Part shown: piece after piece, positions 20,020-37,623 of the stretch
Position numbering within the stretch: position 1 is the first letter of the stretch
How the letters are laid out: each line of letters begins with the position of its first letter
Source: Tetrapyrgos nigripes
Taxonomy: Eukaryota; Basidiomycota; Agaricomycetes; Agaricales; Campanellaceae
Length of the DNA stretch: 64,000 nucleotides
Reading direction: 5' to 3'
Assembly: GCA_013368315.1 (NCBI GenBank)
Contig: JAACJM010000056.1
Location: 368,863-432,862, forward strand
Translations under genes and position numbers: made by a program
The notes under the pieces: generated by a model
The model's input: only the letters and a program-made list of their open reading frames with translations
The model's database searches: none
Told to the model about the DNA's origin: nothing

Positions 20020-21640
20020 TCAACGAAATATGATGTCCACGGCCAACCCATGTCTGCGAAGGAGAGGGGCGAGCAAATCACAGATCCCGGTTGCACCAGT
20101 ATTCCAACTAACGCTCAGGATCAGTCTGCGAACTTGAGCAGGTAACCTAGCCCTCAAGAACTTGGCTATCAAAGCGACATCCTCCTCTAGCCAATTGCAA
20201 ACAATAGTGTAGATGAACCTCTTGGACCCCCAGACACCATTTTGACGAACAACAGTGGTTAAGGCTTCTATATTACAAGAATGCGACGTTCTCCGTGAAG
20301 TCCACATATGGAAGGGAAAACCAGAGAAAAGTTTTAGAACTCTAGGGACGGCGACGAGCCAGGGCTGTCCGTAATCTGACAGCTTGACTGGTGTTAAGTA
20401 ATGACAGGAGTCTGCTGAGTGTATTGGCGAAGAGTAGCGGATTTTACGGTACGTCTTCAGTTCGATCTCCTCGAGCAGAGGGTGGCGCGAAATAAAGGTA
20501 TGTATTCCGATACCGGTCAGATACTGGAGCGAAGCAGACATCACCCTGAGATCCGGATATGTTAAATGCATGCCTTCCTTGTCGGATGAATGATGCTCGA
20601 GCTTGTGGGCGCGTAGTCCTTGCTGTACCCGAGGTCGTAGACGTGCAGATTCCATGCGATGATCACCAGTGGCGAATGAAGGTAACAGCACCCTAAATAA
20701 GGGCTTCAAGTCTAACCACCGTGGAAAGCCTGATATGTCCATGTCTGTGAACACCAAAAGAAGGTCTGCAGAGGGGTGATTGTTGACTGCTTCCAGCACG
20801 GACCTCGGGTCAAAAGTAGATAGCTTGAGCATTCCCGGCACGAAAACTCTTTCCAATCGAGGACACATCCCAATCAAGTTTTCCGTCAATTGAAGAGGCG
20901 ATGTGCCAAAAACCGGGAGGTCTCCTGGAGGTATAAAACACAACTGCCTGGCGAATGCTTAAATCAAGTATCCTAAGGCTGAGACACTGAAGCCGAAACA
21001 TACCTGATAGTAAGCCTTATTGGAATCTTTATCTCGTCAGCAACATTTGGCACTGCAGGACGGTGGAACCTGCGCGCAATCTTTTCCTTCAGCTCAGTGA
21101 CCGAAGAATCAGTGATATGTTCGGGAGGCTGGAACTGAATCCTCTGAAACAGAAAGCCATTGCATATATGCCGCAACAGATGGCAAACCATGGAAAGATA
21201 ATAAATTGTAGGCTGAGTTTTAGCCACCATTGGGCGGTCGCTTTGGGAGGAATTGGAAGGTACTTGTATTGTCACAACTCCGTGCAGGACAGCCATTTCA
21301 GCTATCAGCATCAGAAGCTCGGTTGGGAATCTAGTAAGCGCTGCGACAACAATCGGTGATTGAGACCAAAATCTAGAAGGGCGATTAACGAGACAAACTC
21401 ACAGAAGGCTTTTCCTTCCTCTGTAGTACGACTCTCTTTGGGGTGGCGAATGATTTGCCAGGGGTTCCGACTAATCCTGAGAAACGCCTGAGTTTCGGTG
21501 TGTTTTGCTTTGAGGATACAACGATAAGAAAAACACGAAAAAAATGTTGAAACATGAAAACTAACCTCAGCAGTGATAGCTCGCGAACTCCCAAGCTCGT
21601 TCCTCGCTGCGCTGTCGTGTTTTCTCGCTGCTGGCGTCAT
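20020..21640 (-). CDS. F-box-like protein
   Basis: Four exons: 21566-21640, 21403-21487, 21004-21340 and 20020-20947, introns 78, 62 and 56 bp with matching phases; 474 residues. LTRFPTELLMLIAEMAV (residues ~53-69) fits an F-box first helix, and the remainder is an LRR-like alternation of hydrophobic strands (YPDLRVMSAS, HPLLEEIELKTY, VPRVLKLFSGFPFHM). Probably an SCF adaptor of the type that is greatly expanded in agarics. The first intron uses a GTTAGT donor. No catalytic motif is visible. Confidence 0.7.
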
Positions 21641-22039
21641 TGAGGCTGATGTTGACTTCTGAGCCTAAGTTTCGCCATTCGAAGTTCGTGGTCCAGGAGG
21701 TGTAGAGAAGTCGCGATATAGGAGGCGGTCGAGATGTCTCTCTCTCATTCTGCAACTGTCCTACCAGGAGGGTTTGTCGGCGCAGGTGTGTGAAATTAAA
21801 CGCAGAGACGAAAGAGCACGGTGCAGGAAATTTGCAGCTGTCAGTGTAGCTTAGGGAAAAGATTTGTGTAGACCACATGGCATTGTGAAACCTGGAAAAC
21901 CAACGTGAGCGCCGTTGGTCCAGACTCTCCAACAACACGATACAAGCAGAAGACGCGAAGGGTGATGAAAAAAAGAGTTACATTGGTAGTAGTTATGTAT
22001 TGTACATTCTTACAGACCCTTACAATATAGAGATAATTC
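21641..22039. other. Gap between the F-box-like gene and the DUF2264 gene
   Basis: About 400 bp. A minus-strand ORF crossing 21567-21938 has no family features and overlaps the F-box-like gene's 5' leader. Nothing else is seen. Confidence 0.4.
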
Positions 22040-24869
<2,830 letters not shown>

Positions 24870-24930
24870 TCAACGTATTCGCAAGTATATCACTACTACG
24901 CATCCTACATCTTGGTCGTTGCGTCTTCGC

Positions 24931-26806
<1,876 letters not shown>

Positions 26807-27442
26807 ATTTGTCTTTGTTTGACAGGGCCTTCCGCGGTTCCCAGCCCGGGTAATAGACTCCTCCTCCTCCTCCTCCTCCCACTATCGCGCCGTGCTCAAA
26901 ACGTATCTCCTCCTTCGTCACATTCTATGTCTTTGGTCTTTGTACTTGGATAGATGAATGACATCATAAGGAACAGTTTTGCCCATTCAGATATTTTAAA
27001 TAAACCTATATAAGGTAACTTATCTGTGTTTTTCTGAGTATTTTGTGAATAGCTCCAGCGAGAAGAAGAAAAAAATTCTGATTGAACAATTTTGAGCCCA
27101 AGTATAATATATTGCAATCCCGAAGCAAAAAATTGACATATATTGAGATGAGCAAAACTAGTTAGCGATCACCGAAGCCCTTGCGTACGCAGTCATCATC
27201 TAATCCTTTGTCCCAAACATATATGCCATCCACTGCAAGCAGCTTCGTCCTCAGCCAGCTCTGCGTTGCATAGATCGCTGGCGTATCCCGATGGTTCTGA
27301 GTACTATCCTATTCTGGACATGTTGAGCGGCAAAACCTTTTTAACCGGAGTCATAACCAGTGAGTCGTCGGCAGAATTCATGTACGCCACTCTGTATTGC
27401 TCATTAGATCGGCTAAGGCTAGGAGTGCTGCCTCCTTAACCG
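26807..27442. other. Intergenic region with (TCC)n microsatellite
   Basis: A CTCCTCCTCC microsatellite lies at ~26860-26880. No gene is seen in about 640 bp; the right part presumably holds the promoter of the MDR gene. Confidence 0.45.
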
Positions 27443-27450
27443 TATAAAAG
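27443..27450 (+). promoter_or_regulatory. TATA box of the MDR reductase gene
   Basis: TATAAAAG stands 32-39 bp upstream of the predicted start codon at 27482. The spacing implies a very short 5' leader or a start a little further downstream. Confidence 0.55.
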
Positions 27451-27481
27451 GGCGCGCGGACATGTCGTAGAACATCTTGCA

Positions 27482-28996
27482 ATGGCCCCAGTCCGTAACG
27501 CAAAAGTCCTTTTCAATCAACCTCTCGCGGGTATGTCCGCTCTCTTGCTTTTTTTGCAAGGCGTCACTAAAGCATGCTCTTTACACAGGTCTCCCCGAAC
27601 CTGGCAAAACTACCATTTATGATACATCAAACATCATTGACCTAGACATGGTCCCTTTGAATGGAGGTGTCCTGGTGAAGGTTTTGAGCATCTCAGTCGA
27701 ACCTCTCACAGCTGGCCTCATGATGGGTCCGAACAAGCCTGCTTCAATCCCGGTGGGTGGAAATCCTCTATATTTTATCTTTTCATGTAGCTAATGGAGC
27801 TTTGTTTACGCAGTTCCCCTCATACCAGGAGGGTCAACCGTAAGCTTCCTTTCGCGCTCATGTCGGCTATTTTTCATTCTCATCGTTCTCTAGGACATTC
27901 AGTTTCGGCGTCGGAAAGGTCCTCAGGTCGGAGAACGAGGGATTCCAGAAAGGAGATTACGTCGTTTCTCCTGTACTTGGTACGCCTTTTCACTGATTTG
28001 GTACACTGCTATCTCATCCTTACTCACGTTGAAAATGGCCTCTCAGAACACGCCGAGTACACAATTCCAACTGACCTCAACTTTTTACAAAAAATTGTCC
28101 CAGAACCGGGGCTCCCACCTTCGGTGTACATCGGTGCAGCAGGCATGCCAGGTCAGACGGCGTTCTATGGATGGAAGGAATACTCAAAGGCAAAGAAGGT
28201 GCATCAATAGGCTTTGCTGTCCCTGGCCATTATACTGACCAAGGCATTGGTACAGGGAGAAACTCTGTTTGTCTCAACAGCTGCAGGCCCAGTCGGTTCC
28301 ATGGTCCTCCAACTAGCCAAACGGGAAGGAATGAAAGTCATTGCCTCGGCCGGGACCGACGAGAAAGTGAAGTTGGCCAAGAGTCTTGGGGCGGATGTCG
28401 CCTTTAACTACAAGACCACAAGCATTGAGGAAGTCCTCCAGAAGGAGGGTCCCATTGATGTGTGAGTTCTTCGATAAGTGAGAAACAATCCCGACGATGA
28501 TTCTGATGCCTTTTGTATATAGGTACTGGGACAACGTATCTGGGTCTACCCTTGACGCTGCATTGGGCAACGCCGCTCTACACGCCAGATTCATAGGGTG
28601 TGGCTTCATTTCTCAGTTGGTCGATCGAACGGGCAACGGTGTTAATATGAAGGTTTGTCCCTTCGTCCCTTGTGACAAATTGGCCCCTGATTTACGAGCC
28701 ATATCTTTGTTTTACCCTCACCCATCACTGCTTCTCTCTTGATGTTTCTTCCGCAGAATCTCGCCAACATCGTCATGCGAGGCATCAATGTGTCAGGATT
28801 CCTCGCCAATGATGCCTTCCTCCTAGAACACTGGGAGAAAGAGTTTAACGATACTATCCCAAAGTTGCTCGCGAAAGGAGAGCTGAAGTATATCGAGGAT
28901 CGGACGATGGGGCTGGAACATGTTACAGTAGGGTTGGCTGAAGTGATGGCTGGGAAGAGTATGGGGAAGAAGATTGTTGTAGTCAGCGAGGAGTAG
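27482..28996 (+). CDS. NAD(P)H-dependent MDR reductase (alkenal/prostaglandin-reductase type)
   Basis: Eight exons: 27482-27530, 27589-27752, 27814-27839, 27894-27979, 28047-28198, 28256-28461, 28523-28652 and 28757-28996; all phases match, giving 350 residues. The N-terminal GroES-like domain has no zinc ligands. Then YIGAAGMPGQTAFYGW precedes the Rossmann fold (STAAGPVGSMVLQLAKREGMKVIASAG) and YWDNVSGSTLDAALGNAALHARF, the order of zinc-independent medium-chain reductases that reduce alpha,beta-unsaturated aldehydes or ketones with NADPH. Cytosolic, with a role in detoxification or secondary metabolism by analogy. Exon 3 is only 26 bp. Confidence 0.9.
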
Positions 28997-29388
28997 GCCC
29001 GAGGGGGAGGTGTTGGGGAGGCGTGCTGGAGCCTGGGAGGATATGCTTCTGATGGCTGGAACGAATGAAATAGATTCTTACAAGACTTTTCATACAAGGG
29101 GAACGTGTTAGCAGTGCGCAGGTCATAGTCATTTTTTTCTTGCACGAACCGTCGTGTGCTGCCTTCTTCGCCGTGTTGACTCTTAATTGCAGATCTCACT
29201 GGAAACTCTCCTGACTGTGCTTCTACTAGTAAATTCCACTCTTGAGGCTCCTAGTCAGATGAATACTCATGATCACTTGACCGTCATATACTTATACTTA
29301 TGTAGAGAGGCTGTGTGCCCCAGGTATACAAATACCAGCGGCTGCGTTGGGCCTGCGCAGTACTAGATTGATTCATCCCCCCATCAAA

Positions 29389-30729
29389 ATGACTTCCCCT
29401 GAGTCCTCTATCCTCAATTACCTTGACGACGATGTTCTGGGTGTCATTTGTGAACATTTGCAATTCAAGTTGATATCACCAGTGGACACGTCTTCCGGAA
29501 GAAGAACATGTCCCAAATTAGTAGAAGGTGTACAGGTAATTGCTTCTCCCAACGATATTGAATTCGACACATATTCTATCTTCTTCCCAGAAATCCCCGC
29601 TCGATTCCCTCTCGCGAACGTGCAAGCGGCTTCGGGTGCATTCTCTGCCATACGTATTCAACCAGTTCACGTTACACTGCTACGGAAACAGTCCATGGGA
29701 CCTTGCCATGCTGAAGCTGCAGGACTGGAATCCTGACTACTCCTCCTACGTCCAGTAAGCTGATATTAGTGATGCCCTTGATTTTCTATATCTGACGAGA
29801 CGTGTCTTCAGGGAAATCCATCTTCGCATTGAGCTGGGCTACAAAGAAGATCCGGAAGCTTTTGCAGAGGAACTGCCCGACACACTTGCAAAGGTGTTAT
29901 CAAAAATTGCAACTTCCAGCTCGCGTCTGCACAAATTCTCATGTATCATCAACGAAGACCGTGCTCATCTGTTTCATGATGCTTTTACTCGACACAATCT
30001 GACGTTCTCGACCGTCAAGCAGTTGATTGTTGGTCCGTACAATGAGTACGCAGTCAAACTTTGTCCCAATACAGATTATGTCTCTGTCAATGACTGGGTT
30101 TGGGGTCAGTCCAAGAAGGCTGGGTCATCCCAGGAACATTCTTTCAACCTCATCAAGGAGACTGGGACTCTTCCATACCTAAAAGTCTTCATAATAATGG
30201 AGTGGTTGTCTGAAAAGCTTTTGCAAGGTATATTGCAATTTGTCGCTATATCTCGTTCTTGCTCATAAGCCGGCGTTGAAAGCTTTGCATGATGCAGTCC
30301 CACACATCCAGACACTTGTCATACCAACATCCATTGGGATGGATTTTGAGGTATGTGAGTTTTCCCATAAGGATGCAGCTACTAAGATTTACTTTCATCA
30401 AGAAATTCATCATGCATCTCTCTCGATTCCGCCACATTGAGATACTTTCTATTCCCTCTGTTTCTCAGCTAGGTCTAGGATTCACCCCCCCAATATGTGG
30501 TAATGCATACAGGGGTCCTAATGGTGGTAAAGTGCGCAAACGGGTAGCAGAGGAAGCACAAGCAGTTCGAGAGCGTGCGGCAACAGAGATTTTCGACAAA
30601 TGCCCTTGGCTCAAGGAGCTTTGGTTTGAGGGCTATGTGAAAGTAACGCAGAAAGATTACGATGCCCTTGGGAAGAGGAAGAGGGACTTGGATTACAACA
30701 GCGATAATAGTTGTCCATCATGGCTCTGA
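29389..30729 (+). CDS. F-box-like protein
   Basis: Five exons: 29389-29535, 29591-29754, 29812-30227, 30283-30350 and 30403-30729; introns 52-57 bp; 373 residues. The N-terminus (YLDDDVLGVICEHLQF) is an F-box-like helix, followed by the usual SLSRTCKRLRVHSLPYVFNQFTL. The rest is a variable LRR-like region (RHIEILSIPSV, CPWLKELWFEGYVKV). SCF adaptor by family; target unknown. An equally short alternative acceptor exists near 30270, so the boundary of exon 4 is slightly uncertain. Confidence 0.75.
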
Positions 30730-30871
30730 AAGGTCTTGTTTGATTCGTCTCCAATCCGTGTAATTGCATAGTTAAAGTAATTTGGTCATGAAAACCTGCT
30801 CTGATTAATGGACTATACTGGTGAGCATCAATCACTGTCGATGATGGCTATTTGACTTACTCCTTCAAGTC

Positions 30872-32324
30872 TTAGACTTCAGAAACTGCCCGCGAGAACA
30901 TTAGAGTGCGATTCTCTTCCAATATCGATATCAATGTTGAGTTTCCTTGCGTGGTGGCATCGCTGTCCTTTTCTTCCGTACTTTGTAGTTCTTCAAAGCT
31001 TATGCCCAATACAACCCTGACGATAACGAATGTCGGTGCAATTCCCTTTGAGTCGTGACTTTGTAAGAAGAATGTTCTGACTTAGCATTGATGAACTCAC
31101 CACAACCTGGGTCAGCACAGCGATCATACCGGTATCACCGCTCCATGCTAAAATTCCTGAAGTATTCACAATCAACACCACGAGGATAGCTATAGGGTAT
31201 ATCATGCCCGATTCAAGACTAAGTTCTGTTAGCAGTGATATACCAAGAATTTGGAAAGAGAGGCAAACCATATTGCTATAGTACGCTTTATGAGTTTAGT
31301 TTCCCTTGGGATCAAAACTGAAGCTTGGCGACCAATCCACCAGATTCTTCCGGCTTGTAGCGTTGTAAGATTCAGGGCGTTAACTGAAAAATTTGTTCCA
31401 CGTACTAATCATTAGAGGGATAAGCAGATTTGTGAAAAAGTTGACAGCTAAGACAGCTTTGGAGATTTTGTCTTCAATAAATATTGCTCTCGAGAACGAC
31501 TCGGAATTGATCCCCTCGATAGATATTGTCTTCTCTGCTTCACTTGCTACGATGCCTTTGCTTCCCATCAATGCAGCCTGTTCGACGATATAGGCAATTA
31601 ATGTCACCACGGACAAAGCTTCCTCATCATTATCAGACGAGTAAAGCAATAGGCGCAAATAGTGCTCACCGGTATCAACAATGGAGAGAAACGCTGGAAC
31701 TAGGACAATGATTTTCCTAGATCCCCAGATAACATAGCATCTATGAATTAGGACGATATTTGCAGTGAGGCTCAACAACAAAGTGAGCTTGGATTTTACA
31801 AAAATTAGATCAGTGGGGCAAGCCGCTCACTTTGCCACAGCATAAAATCCAAGCTGAATAATTCTGAGTTTGTTGCCAGATTAGGACTAGACAATAATAC
31901 GAAACAGACAGTGATAATGCATACCGAGAGATATTAGCTATAGAGAATAATTGCAAAAAGCTATCTGAGCTATCTGGGAGTTGCAGAGATTTTTTCGTAA
32001 CCAAGATGTTTGTGATGCAGACCAAGGTGAAAGCAAATGTCGAGATAGCAAATAATGAAACCGCTGCAATGAGGTGCGTTTTCTTGAAAAATTGTCTGTG
32101 ATGGACAACAATGTAGATGCACATTGCGAATAGGGCCAGGTAGGTACCTGGCAAATTTTTGAGATAAATATTTCCCTGAGTTCTGAAGAATGGTACCATA
32201 TAACACAGCAGTGACCTGAGCATTATAACTCAATTTCTCGAAGTCATAACGACATAGATCAGTTACATACCATCCATGGAACAAAAATACTGGCATAGAA
32301 GGGAAAAGTGAGAAGAGATTCCAT
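30872..32324 (-). CDS. Polytopic fungal membrane protein (seven-TM type)
   Basis: Spliced on the minus strand from MESLLTFPFYASIF (start 32324) through hydrophobic exons: VTAVLYGTYLALFAMCIYIVV, LIAAVSLFAISTFAFTLVCI, LSLTANIVLIHRCYVIWGSRK, AVLAVNFFTNLLIPLMI, then RIWWIGRQASV, ESGMIYPIAILVVLIVN and GIAPTFVIVRVVLGISFEELQ, with a short Ser/Thr-rich tail ending at 30872. CYVIW, RIWWI and GIAPTxIIVRVxLG are marks of a large agaricomycete family of uncharacterised seven-helix proteins. Exon borders near 31.4 kb and 32.2 kb are approximate. Probably located in a membrane of the secretory system or the cell surface; function unknown. Confidence 0.75.
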
Positions 32325-34172
32325 GAGGACGCAAGGATGGTAGCTCGGTATTCAAAGGCGAACCTTAAGTATACAAAGTAACCAAGGCATCGCTTCCTAA
32401 TACAGTGACTCCGTTGCCTTTTTATGACTGTCCTATCATTGCGGACAATCCGAAATACACCGCCATTGCTTATGGTAACTTAGCTAACCCAGACTCAGAG
32501 CACTGTTCACGTATGGGAGCTGTAATACTTACTTTCCTGCTTCGGACCTTGATTATATGTCTTTCGAGTTCATCTGCCCGGATCCCTCAGAGTTCTTGGG
32601 CAGGACTTTTAAAGAGACGCCACACCCAAAAATGACTGTCCCGGCGTAAACGGAGTACTTGAGCGCCGTGAAGCCTAAAAAAAGACATCAAGATTGAGTT
32701 TCAAACAAAAGGGTGCCGCGCTATGTATAAGTAGTGAAACTTGTCTGCTGTAGTAGTCCTGGACGCAATACTTACTTGGAGTAGCGCAGAATTCTCTGCC
32801 ACGGTATCTTCATCTCACATTTTTGCTGACACCGACTGATCCGAGACTATCTGACGGCTATGTATAGACTGATGTAATGAAGACGCACCCGTACTTCAAG
32901 GGATGGAACGAACCCGAGCTAGAATTGCAACGACGCCTTCACTCTGCGGTCAGACTGCTAGTTCAGTAAGCTAGTCCAGAGTCCGGATTCTTGGCAAAAA
33001 ATAACGATACCGGAGAAACCGAGACGAGCAGTACCCAAACTTTGGCAAGCTTAATTGGCTCAAAGTAGCCTGGGGACCAACCGTGGATGAATGGAGTACT
33101 AGTATCCTAGCTGAGGTTCATGGGCATCTTGAAAGTAAGTATTCACATGGGCGGGAATTACGAGACGACGACTGGCAAGGTGCGCTGCGTTACATGCATT
33201 CATGGATGCGGTTGGGCATTGCGGTTGATGATAGCAACAAAGGTGGTGGGCAAAACTGGCCGTGAACAATTTCAAAACAAACCGAAAACGCGACGGGACC
33301 TCGCCATGATGATGTGATGATGAGAGGAAGATAATTTCTCACCCGCACCACGACAACGATATCTGGGTTTCTTCCTCTCGACTGTGGACCTTCACACAAC
33401 GCTCTCAAGCTCTCAGGATTTACAAGACGTGCTATTGCCAGGACTGACTCCACCGCAGACCACAGGAAATATGGACAACAACGGCGGGCCTCACTGTCAG
33501 GACTCGAAGAAACAGCCGCGGGCATTTTGTACGCTTGGAGGCAGCCCAGATGGAAAATGATTACCCCCGGGGCTGTTCCAGCGTTAAGCCTAACATTTTA
33601 CACTAGTACAATCGACACGAGGCACTGTCACCCACTTTCACCCAGACACGCACTCGTCGCGACGCAGTCTACCTGTGCGTTTTACTTTTTCATGTTACAG
33701 GCTATTGGTCTTTGAAAGGTGCGTATACTGCTCCCCTGGAATTTTGTAGCGTTAGAATGACATTACAGTTTTACTTTTGTAGTTCCTCTCCTACGGGTAC
33801 TCTACCAGTTCCCGTCATCCCGTCCTTGGAACTACATCAGTTCCTCCGAAATTCTGCTCTTTTCCTTACATCCCCAACTTTCTTCAGTCATCAGTGATTT
33901 ACAGGTGTGTAACAGAACTTGTTTATCACTTTATTTCGTTAAAGATATCACTACAGCTTCAAGTTTGCTCTTTGAAGAGCTCTTCACCTACCAACCTCGC
34001 AACGCAATCAGTCCAGACTGTTGAGAGTCCACATACCCTCTATGTTATCATGTCTTTCCCTTTAGAGATGTATCTTAACTATCCGTTAAAAGTGTGTGCT
34101 GTGTTTCGTTGTTGTTTGTATCTGGAGCTCATCATACCTTTATCTCCATAGTTCAGTTCTTCAGCCATATCC
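32325..34172. other. Gene-free region containing a HET-locus flank copy
   Basis: No ORF here is convincing. The block at ~33700-33920 is homologous to the sequence downstream of the intact HET gene (~39345-39560): both contain AAAGGTG..ATACTGCT, GACATTACAG/GGCATTACAG, TACTCTACCAG and TTTTCCTTACATCC. This implies that a further HET copy once lay to the left and has been lost. Confidence 0.55.
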
Positions 34173-34560
34173 ATGCGCCTCCTCCACACATCTACCTGCG
34201 AGCTCAAAGAGTTCGTTCCTGGATACGCCATTCCCTCGCATACTTGGGAGGACGGGAGGAGGAAGAGATTCTGTTTTCAGATTTACGTCACGAGTCCATG
34301 CGGGAGGCTGCTGGGTTGGGGAAGGGATTACAGAACGCTCTCAGGACGTGCAAACGCGCAAGAGAAGATAGCCTGGAGTGGGTCTGGATCGATACATGCT
34401 GCATTGATAAATAGAGTAGTGCCGAACACTCCAAAGTCAATGATTCCATCTTTGAATATTACGGCGACTCTTGTGTGCTATGCACTGTATCTCTCTGACC
34501 ACGATATCCAGGACCACGGTTACCCCGACATTGACCCAGGCTGGTTTAGAGTCACTGCGC
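34173..34560 (+). pseudogene. Decayed HET (heterokaryon-incompatibility) gene copy
   Basis: Starts like the intact HET gene 3.4 kb downstream (MRLLHTSTCELKEF versus MRLLHTSTYELKEF). The frame shifts after SHTWEDG; the continuation EEEEILFSDLRHESMREA...REDSLEWVWIDTCCIDK is in another frame and hits a TAG where the intact gene has NKDSSAE. Sequence then diverges, with large loss. It is a clear duplicate broken by at least one frameshift, one stop and deletions. Confidence 0.88.
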
Positions 34561-35951
34561 TCAGGCAATATCGACGCGTTGTTAGCAATATTTTCGTTTT
34601 GTTCTTCGCCTACGGGCAGTCTGACAGTGGGTGCAAAGAATGTGTAGAAATGAATTTCACGGATGATGCAAGCAGGCTACAATCCGCTAGTTGTAATGGT
34701 CAACTTATTTTCGCCGCCCCCAACCATCTCAATTGAAGCACCAATCTTTTTCATGAAAACAGTGCTACCAGTTCCACACTCGATGATGCTCCAACTTCTG
34801 AGCCCTTTCATTCACGCATCCTCGTCAGTGCCTGCTTGCCGTAATGAATAAACCAAGAGTGTTTTTTTTTGTTTTTTTATTTTATTTTACGAGGGACGAG
34901 GTAGGGTACTGGTTTGGAGGATTCTCAGCCTGAGAATCCGACTGGAAGGGAGGTAATGTGAAACATATCGGCAGTGTGAGTGGACACGGACTGGTTTTTT
35001 GTGTGCTCTGATTGGGAGGAGGAGGAGGAGGAGTGCATAAAGTGTTTCGGGGTTATAGGTGGATATTGTTATGTTTAGGCGCGTATTCAGTCTTGCAGAA
35101 CTCGTCCTATACGCCGATTCTGATTCATAACAATACAAGCATTGAGATCTTTGAAGGCGCCTCAGCAGAATGCATTCCATTTTTCTTGAACCATTGGCAA
35201 TGGATCCCGAAAGCGCTTTTACCGAAGGAGACAAAGAGTACCGTTTTTCAATTGTCCTTCGCTACACAATAAGCCCGCACAAGACGCCCAGAAGAAGGTC
35301 AGTCATTGTAATCATCAGAGTTTTGAGGACTCCCCCGAAGGTCTCCGAACAGGAAAATTGCGCATGCCTTCTCCTACATGTTCCAACCGCAAACAGCAGC
35401 ACGACATCCAAAGGAAAAGTGACGAACGGAACTTTGCCAATAAGTATCCTGGTTGACGTGCATTGAGGAGTTCGTCATGACTCGGTTTTGAGAGGCACCC
35501 AAAGCGCAAGAGAATGGATAGAAAAGAGTGTCGCTGTTTTTAAAAGAATAAGGTTAGCTCATTGGTAGAAGGACAAGCGATTCGATTCATGGCTTGCGAT
35601 GTAGAGCAGTCGATGGAGAACTTCTCGATTGACAAGGGCCGCCTACTAATCTCGACGAGCTAGCATCTCAAAATTGAGCACCGTCAGGCCTCAGCGCCTC
35701 AGCCTTAATGCCAGCGCAATTGCCAAATCGTTTCGAGACGCTTACATAGAACGCCTTGAAGATACGCATACACGTCAAAAGTGCAGCTGGAAACGTGTCT
35801 CGAGATGATGGTGGAATTTGGTCAAGTCGCGATCGCAGAACGGTCGTCGTCCTTTCTTCTCAATTTCCATGTTGCCAGCAAGACCAACACCCAACATGTC
35901 TGGCAGCTCGATCTCCACATTGACCGGACCAGAATTGGACAGAAATTGACG

Positions 35952-37211
35952 CCCAGTGAAAATCGACAATGGGAGAAGACGGCAGGAGATGGCTAGAGAT
36001 GGGAGGAGACGTGAGGTGATGGGAGTGGATGGGAGAACACGTTTTCCCATCTCTCCGCCAGAATTTTGGCGTTTCCCATCAAAAAAATGGGCGCATATGG
36101 GAGCATATGGGAAATTTTGTTTCGTATATTGCTCAGTACTAGATAAATACTATATACTGTACAATCTACTATCTTTAGTACAAATACCGGAATGCCCCAT
36201 CCTCTGCCATAAACCCACATCTGCCCCCATCCCTGTCCATCTCTGACCATCCTGTCCCATTTCGCAGCCATGGGGTCCTTCCAGTACCTCGGCTCTCCTT
36301 CCTTTCCATATCGTCGCAATTAGCCTGATCCGATCCAATCCGATCTAGCTATCCTCTAGCTTCTGCCAAGTCCGGATGATGTTGCGAGTTCGGGGTTACG
36401 AAAGCGAAGCTGAAAATAACTCAAAGCCAATGAAGTACAAAAGAATCGCGTACTTTGTGTGATCCTCGAGGTAATATGTATTGACTGAGGGATAGAAACG
36501 TCAGATAAAGGCCTTGTGTGGATGCAATAGAAGACGTACCAGTGGAATTTGACATTAGTACTACCTGATGTGCAAGTAAATTAGACACAAAGACAATAAA
36601 ATAAAATCAAGTACTCACCAAAGACAGTCGAACGGTACATATTCTGTCCGCGTATATGCGCTTGAAGGACTCTCAATGAGCGAGAGGAAGTCAAGTAACG
36701 AGGTTATAACTACATACCTCACAGTAAAACGGGCAAAAACGCGTCTCAACACACCCATTTACCCTGCGACACTCCGACATCTATCCACTAAGCACCCTCT
36801 GAGACGAAATCCTGCGGAATCTGCTCGCAACATGATACAGTCACCGATACAATAAGAACGGAGGAAGTGCGGACTGGGGCGAAGGGAACAGCTGTGAGCA
36901 TTGGGATGGTGGTGGTAAAGAAGAGGGAAGAGTGCGTGGGGAAAAAACGCTACGACGTCTTGACATACGAGACGTCGACGTGACAAAACCGAGAGACATG
37001 GCTCAGAGTCAAAGTTAACACGACTCAGCTCAGACTAGCGTCTTTGCATGTGTTTATTCTTATATGACGGGATGACGGAGAAGAACGAATTGATTGACAA
37101 AAGAAGACGAGCGACGTCCACATGGAGTTTACCATGCTCACCCATCTCCTGCCATCTCCTGCCATCTCCGCCCATTTCTCCCATAAGGAGCCATTGTCGA
37201 TTTTCACTGGG
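35952..37211. mobile_element. ~1.26 kb element with 21 bp terminal inverted repeats and GATGGGAG minisatellite
   Basis: CCCAGTGAAAATCGACAATGG at 35952-35972 recurs inverted at 37191-37211. Inside both ends are short purine-rich repeats of the type GGCAGGAGATGG / GATGGGAG (35975-36040, 36190-36270 inverted, 37135-37190 inverted). No transposase is visible, so it is non-autonomous if mobile. I did not find a convincing target-site duplication, though ATTGACG flanks both ends in some form. Confidence 0.6.
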
Positions 37212-37623
37212 ATTGACGCCCCAGGGCTGTCCAACGTCAAACGCAAGTCACGTCAAACGCTACGGCTCAATGTCGCCATTCACTTAACCCTTTAAAGTTC
37301 TCTCCGGTACCCACTGACTTCGCAGGCAGCCTCTCTGCTAACCGCGTATCTGCCTCCTTTCCTAAGTCGCTGTAACCGAAGATAATACTAGGATTGGTCT
37401 CGGAAAGGTACGTGCCCAAGCTTGTCTACATCTTTTCGGCTTCAAACAAACATTAGTACAGCTTTTTCTTCTACTCCCCTCCTCGCGAACCTGCCGTTCG
37501 AGGCGTACAGGAGTAGCCATCTGCCCAATGCTAGAAGAAACTATTCTAGGTGTGTGCTGCGCCTAATCGCTACTTGTAATTGGAACTCACTATACCTAGA
37601 CCTCTTAGCCCAACTCGTCATCC

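Noticed and set aside
26855..26885. (TCC)n tract as a regulatory element
   Set aside because: Simple microsatellite; no conserved position relative to a promoter is visible.
35550..35605. tRNA-like string (TTAGCTCATTGGTAGA ... GATTCGATTC)
   Set aside because: The A-box-like and B-box-like parts are only ~13 bases apart and no cloverleaf forms; at most a decayed SINE or tRNA fragment.
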